Source of the DNA: [Flavobacterium] thermophilum
GTDB lineage: Bacteria > Bacillota > Bacilli > Bacillales > Anoxybacillaceae
Direction: 5' to 3'
Assembly: GCA_900450595.1 (NCBI GenBank)
Contig: UGGS01000001.1
Location: 620,001 to 684,000 of the forward strand
Length of the DNA: 64,000 bases
In this document: positions 60,754-64,000 of the stretch, one piece after another
Position numbering within the stretch: the first letter of the stretch is position 1
Layout: the number at the start of each line of letters is the position of its first letter
Position numbers and translations under genes: made by a program
Notes under the pieces: model-generated
Seen by the model: only the letters and a program-made list of their open reading frames with translations
Databases searched by the model: none
What the model was told of the DNA's origin: nothing

Positions 60754-61563
60754 ATGGCCGATTGGCGTGAATGGGCGGAACTGCGCGAGCGGGTGAGAGA
60801 GGCCAATCCGCTCGTCCACAATATGACGAATGTCGTCGTGACGAATTTTACGGCGAACGGATTGCTGGCGCTTGGCGCTTCGCCGGTGATGGCGTATGCG
60901 AAAGAGGAAGTGGCAGAGATGGCGAAGCTTGCCGGCGCGCTCGTATTGAACATCGGGACGCTGAACGCTGAGGAAGTAGAGGCGATGTTGATCGCCGGCC
61001 GGGCGGCGAACGAAGCCGGTGTGCCGGTGGTGTTCGACCCGGTCGGAGCCGGGGCCACGCGCTATCGAACGGAGACGGCGCGCCGCATCGCCGAACAGGT
61101 GAAGCTTGCAGCGGTCCGCGGCAATGCGGCGGAAATCGCCAATATGATCGGCGAGACGTGGGCGATTAAAGGCGTCGACGCCGGGGAAGGAAGCGGCGAT
61201 GCCGCGGCTTTGGCGAAGCGGGCGGCGGCCAAGCTTGGCACCGTTGTGATCATCACCGGAAAGGACGATGTCGTCACGGACGGAAATACGACGTATTTGG
61301 TTCACAACGGCCACCCGCTGTTGACGAAAGTGACCGGGACGGGCTGTTTGTTGACGTCGGTGATTGGGGCGTTTGCCGCTGTTGAGCGTGATATGGTGAA
61401 GGCAGCGGTGGCGGCGCTCGCCTATTATGGCGTCGCGGCGGAGCGGGCGGCTGCAGAAGCTGGGGAGCGCAGTCCGGGCCGTTTTCAGTCGTTGTTTCTA
61501 GACGCGTTGGCGCACACAAGCGCCGATGATGTGAAGCGTGACGGACAGGTCGAACAACGGTAA
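60754..61563 (+). CDS. thiM: Hydroxyethylthiazole kinase ThiM
   Basis: 269 residues: [68 protein letters not shown] and the anion-hole [15 protein letters not shown]. Salvages the thiazole half of thiamine. GGGGAGGATAAGCG precedes ATG. First of three thiamine genes. Confidence 0.95.
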   Translation: MADWREWAELRERVREANPLVHNMTNVVVTNFTANGLLALGASPVMAYAKEEVAEMAKLAGALVLNIGTLNAEEVEAMLIAGRAANEAGVPVVFDPVGAGATRYRTETARRIAEQVKLAAVRGNAAEIANMIGETWAIKGVDAGEGSGDAAALAKRAAAKLGTVVIITGKDDVVTDGNTTYLVHNGHPLLTKVTGTGCLLTSVIGAFAAVERDMVKAAVAALAYYGVAAERAAAEAGERSPGRFQSLFLDALAHTSADDVKRDGQVEQR

Positions 61564-61580
61564 AAGGAGAGGGGAGCCAC

Positions 61581-62381
61581 ATGGTATTCAAAGCGTTGAC
61601 GATTGCTGGTTCGGACAGCGGCGGCGGCGCCGGCATTCAAGCGGATCTCAAAACGTTTCAAGAGCTTGGTGTGTTTGGCATGTCAGCGATCACAGCGGTG
61701 ACGGCGCAAAATACGCTTGGCGTGCAAGGCGTCTTTCCGCTGTCGGCGGAGGCGGTCGCCGCCCAGATCGAATCGGTGGCCGCTGATTTAGGCGCCGATG
61801 CGGTGAAAACCGGCATGCTTTTTAGCGCCGATATCATCCGCACGGTGGCTGAACAGGTGAAAAAACACGGCTGGGAGCGGCTTGTCGTCGATCCGGTGAT
61901 GATCGCGAAAGGCGGCGCCCCGTTGCTGCAAGAAGAGGCGGTGGCGGCGCTGAAAGAAGAACTGTTGCCGCTGGCGCTTGTCATTACGCCGAACATTCCG
62001 GAAGCGGAAGCGCTGACCGGCACGGCCATCCGCACGATGGATGACCGCCGCGAAGCGGCGCGCCGTCTGCACCGGATGGGCGCCCGCTACGTCGTGATTA
62101 AAGGCGGCCATGATGACGACGGCGAGGAAACGGTCGATTTGCTGTATAATGGAGACGGATTTTCGTATTTTAAAAGCAAGCGGATCGACACGCGCCATAC
62201 GCACGGGACCGGTTGTACGTTCGCGGCGGCGATTGCAGCTGAACTGGCGAAAGGGCGCCACCCCGCTGATGCTGTGGCAACGGCGAAGGCGTTTGTACAA
62301 TCGGCGATTGCCCATCCGCTCGGCATCGGCCAAGGCCACGGGCCGACGAACCATTGGGCGTATCGGCAATATGGGGAGTGA
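61581..62381 (+). CDS. thiD: Hydroxymethylpyrimidine (phosphate) kinase ThiD
   Basis: 266 residues: [72 protein letters not shown] and [17 protein letters not shown]. Makes HMP-pyrophosphate for thiamine synthesis. It starts 17 bases after thiM. Confidence 0.95.
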   Translation: MVFKALTIAGSDSGGGAGIQADLKTFQELGVFGMSAITAVTAQNTLGVQGVFPLSAEAVAAQIESVAADLGADAVKTGMLFSADIIRTVAEQVKKHGWERLVVDPVMIAKGGAPLLQEEAVAALKEELLPLALVITPNIPEAEALTGTAIRTMDDRREAARRLHRMGARYVVIKGGHDDDGEETVDLLYNGDGFSYFKSKRIDTRHTHGTGCTFAAAIAAELAKGRHPADAVATAKAFVQSAIAHPLGIGQGHGPTNHWAYRQYGE

Positions 62382-62386
62382 GACGG

Positions 62387-63055
62387 GTGGCGCGCATCAC
62401 AAGCGAAGAAATGAAAGAGCGGTTGGCGGTGTACTTTATTATGGGAACCCCAAACAGTGAGAAGCCGGCGGAGCAGGTGCTCGAGGAAGCGCTTGACGGC
62501 GGCGTGACGCTGTTTCAATTTCGCGAAAAAGGACCGGGCGCTTTCAAAGGAGAAGACAAAGCGGCGCTCGCCCAAAGATTGCAGCGTCTTTGCCGCACTT
62601 ATGGCGTGCCGTTTATCGTCAACGATGACGTCGAGCTGGCTATGGCCATCGATGCCGACGGTGTCCACGTCGGCCAAGATGATGAAGACGCGCGGCGCGT
62701 GCGGGAGAAAATCGGTGATAAAATTTTAGGCGTTTCCGCCCACAACGTCGAAGAAGCGATGGCGGCGATGGCGGCAGGGGCTGATTACATCGGCGTCGGC
62801 CCGATTTATCCAACCCGCTCAAAGGATGATGCGAACGAAGCGCAAGGCCCCGATATTCTTCGCCGCCTCCGCGAAGCGGGGATTACGATTCCGATTGTCG
62901 CCATCGGCGGCATTACGGCTGACAATGCAAGAGAGGTGATGGAGGCCGGAGCGGACGGGGTGTCGGTCATCAGCGCCATCGCGTCATCTCCGTCGCCTAA
63001 AGCCGCCGCTTCTCGTTTATTGGAGGCGGTGCGGGCTGCCCGTGTGAAACGGTGA
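62387..63055 (+). CDS. thiE: Thiamine-phosphate synthase ThiE
   Basis: 222 residues: [65 protein letters not shown] and [12 protein letters not shown]. Joins the two halves made by ThiM and ThiD. GTG 62387 has GGGGAG eight bases upstream; longer frames lack a site. IS1182 copy 3 starts 22 bases after its stop. Confidence 0.95.
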   Translation: MARITSEEMKERLAVYFIMGTPNSEKPAEQVLEEALDGGVTLFQFREKGPGAFKGEDKAALAQRLQRLCRTYGVPFIVNDDVELAMAIDADGVHVGQDDEDARRVREKIGDKILGVSAHNVEEAMAAMAAGADYIGVGPIYPTRSKDDANEAQGPDILRRLREAGITIPIVAIGGITADNAREVMEAGADGVSVISAIASSPSPKAAASRLLEAVRAARVKR

Positions 63056-63077
63056 CCATCAAACAGACAAGACAAAA

Positions 63078-64000
63078 GGGGCTGACCCAAAAGTCCGCCA
63101 AAAAGCGGACTTTTGGAGTCAGCCCTCTCTGGTTTTTGTATATTTTACCAAACGGAACAAAATTCCGACTCTGTTCTCCCCCTCATTTACGCCACCAAGG
63201 ACAATTGCTTGTCCCTAGCGGCTTTTTTGAGAAGATTGTGGGCAGCACAAACCAGCCCCCATTCGATGGAAACTTTTTGGAGGCCTCGCAGGACAAAGCG
63301 ACGAAACCCGCGATTTTGTTTGATTTGCCCAAATACACTCTCAATGTCGGTTTGGCGTTGGCGGTATCGGGCTTGCCCTTCTTCACTCTCCAACCGTTCG
63401 CGGGCTTTCTGTTTTTGTTCATGATAGACGGGGTTCCATTGCGTGGTTCGTCCATACTTGGAAGTCGTGCAGGCCGAACGGAACGGACATCCTTCGCATT
63501 CATGGCATTGGTAGTGTCGGGTGACCGAGGTGTATCCTGATTCCGTGGTCTGTTTCGAAGTTCCGGTGCGAACCAGCTTTTTCCCATTGGCGCAAATCCA
63601 AACGTCTTCTTCTTCCACATAGGTCCAATTCTGCTGATGATGCGGATTTTTCTTGACCTTGCGCGTGTTCTCCTTCTCATACGTATGGTACTTGATCAAG
63701 GCCGATATGTGCTTCTCTTCCAGCTTCACGTAGTTCTCTTCCGAGCCATAAGCCGCGTCAGCGATCAAACGTTCGGGTTCCACGCCGTACTTCTCTCGAA
63801 CGGTCTCCAAATGCGGGAGAAGACAACGAGTGTCGCCCGGCCTCTGATGAAGGGAATACCCCAAAATAAATTGGCCGGAAGAACCCACCTGTACGTTATA
63901 GGCCGGCTTGAGCTGGCCGTTTCGCATGTGATCCTCCTTCAACCGCATGAAGGTGGCATCCACATCGGTCTTGGAATAGCTGTTGCGATCCCCGCATACA
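63078..64000 (-). mobile_element. IS1182 family insertion sequence, copy 3 (right part outside window)
   Basis: The left terminal repeat and hairpin of copies 1 and 2 begin at 63078, and the sequence matches them to the window end. Confidence 0.92.
63187..64000 (-). CDS. IS1182 family transposase (copy 3, N-terminal part outside window)
   Basis: The C-terminal part of the same transposase, from before the second catalytic Asp (LIADAAYGSEE) to the end KQLSLVA, identical in translation to the other copies where they can be compared. The start lies outside the window. Confidence 0.93.
   Translation of the reverse strand, partial: VCGDRNSYSKTDVDATFMRLKEDHMRNGQLKPAYNVQVGSSGQFILGYSLHQRPGDTRCLLPHLETVREKYGVEPERLIADAAYGSEENYVKLEEKHISALIKYHTYEKENTRKVKKNPHHQQNWTYVEEEDVWICANGKKLVRTGTSKQTTESGYTSVTRHYQCHECEGCPFRSACTTSKYGRTTQWNPVYHEQKQKARERLESEEGQARYRQRQTDIESVFGQIKQNRGFRRFVLRGLQKVSIEWGLVCAAHNLLKKAARDKQLSLVA

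Overview
The window looks like chromosome of a thermophilic Geobacillus close to G. kaustophilus, G. thermoleovorans or G. stearothermophilus. GC is moderately high, starts use ATG, GTG and TTG behind strong Shine-Dalgarno (SD) sequences, and several proteins read like named Geobacillus or Bacillus proteins: the PhoE phosphatase, the phosphotriesterase-like lactonase, XpaC/YaaN, YndM, YozQ, PxpABC/KipR and YkoS/YkoT. No rRNA, tRNA or CRISPR array was seen.

Layout. 1-9.4 kb is housekeeping: DJ-1/PfpI end, DMT exporter, ACT-malic enzyme, secreted CAP protein, MFS exporter, TcaA-like and SIMPL proteins, xpaC-yaaN. 9.5-12.5 kb holds yndM, yozQ, a small inverted-repeat element and the first of three IS1182 copies. 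12.6-16.3 kb is a VWA-like protein and an ammonium-transporter operon (amt, GlnD-like nucleotidyltransferase, DEDDh exonuclease) with a cre site and a GlnR/TnrA box in front. 16.4-25.7 kb is rich in iron genes: a siderophore-binding lipoprotein, three Fur-box-like sites, a deletion-fused permease/ATPase remnant, a FhuF-like reductase, and feoA with feoB split into two genes. A GGDEF-EAL protein and phoE lie between. 25.9-39.9 kb carries acetoacetyl-CoA synthetase, a heptad-repeat protein, an ABC-2 exporter, a MerR/acyl-CoA ligase/acyl-CoA dehydrogenase operon, and repair or quality-control genes (YedK-type peptidase, DCC protein, ClpX-type zinc finger, Nnr).

40.0-47.8 kb is a nested mobile-element island. 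An IS200/IS605 element (A) on the minus strand has its TnpB gene interrupted by one IS630 element and its TnpA gene split by a 3.9-kb block. That block contains a second IS630 element, a second IS200/IS605 element (B), a small P-loop kinase and an IS630 fragment. The two broken tnpA genes become whole on paper if their outer and inner pieces are re-paired, so the order of events can be partly read.

48-64 kb: a GNAT gene, IS1182 copy 2, the 5-oxoproline operon (IclR regulator, pxpB, pxpC, pxpA and a broken NRAMP-like ycsG), a HAD hydrolase, an operator-controlled acyl-CoA ligase/lactonase pair, ykoS-ykoT, thiM-thiD-thiE and IS1182 copy 3 running off the end.

The best candidates for follow-up are the nested IS605/IS630 island, the zinc-ribbon-less TnpB-like nuclease family in it, the ammonium-transporter/nucleotidyltransferase/exonuclease operon under apparent joint carbon and nitrogen control, and the repeated targeting of gene 3' ends by the hairpin-ended IS1182. 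No search or structure prediction could be run; identifications rest on reading the translated sequences.
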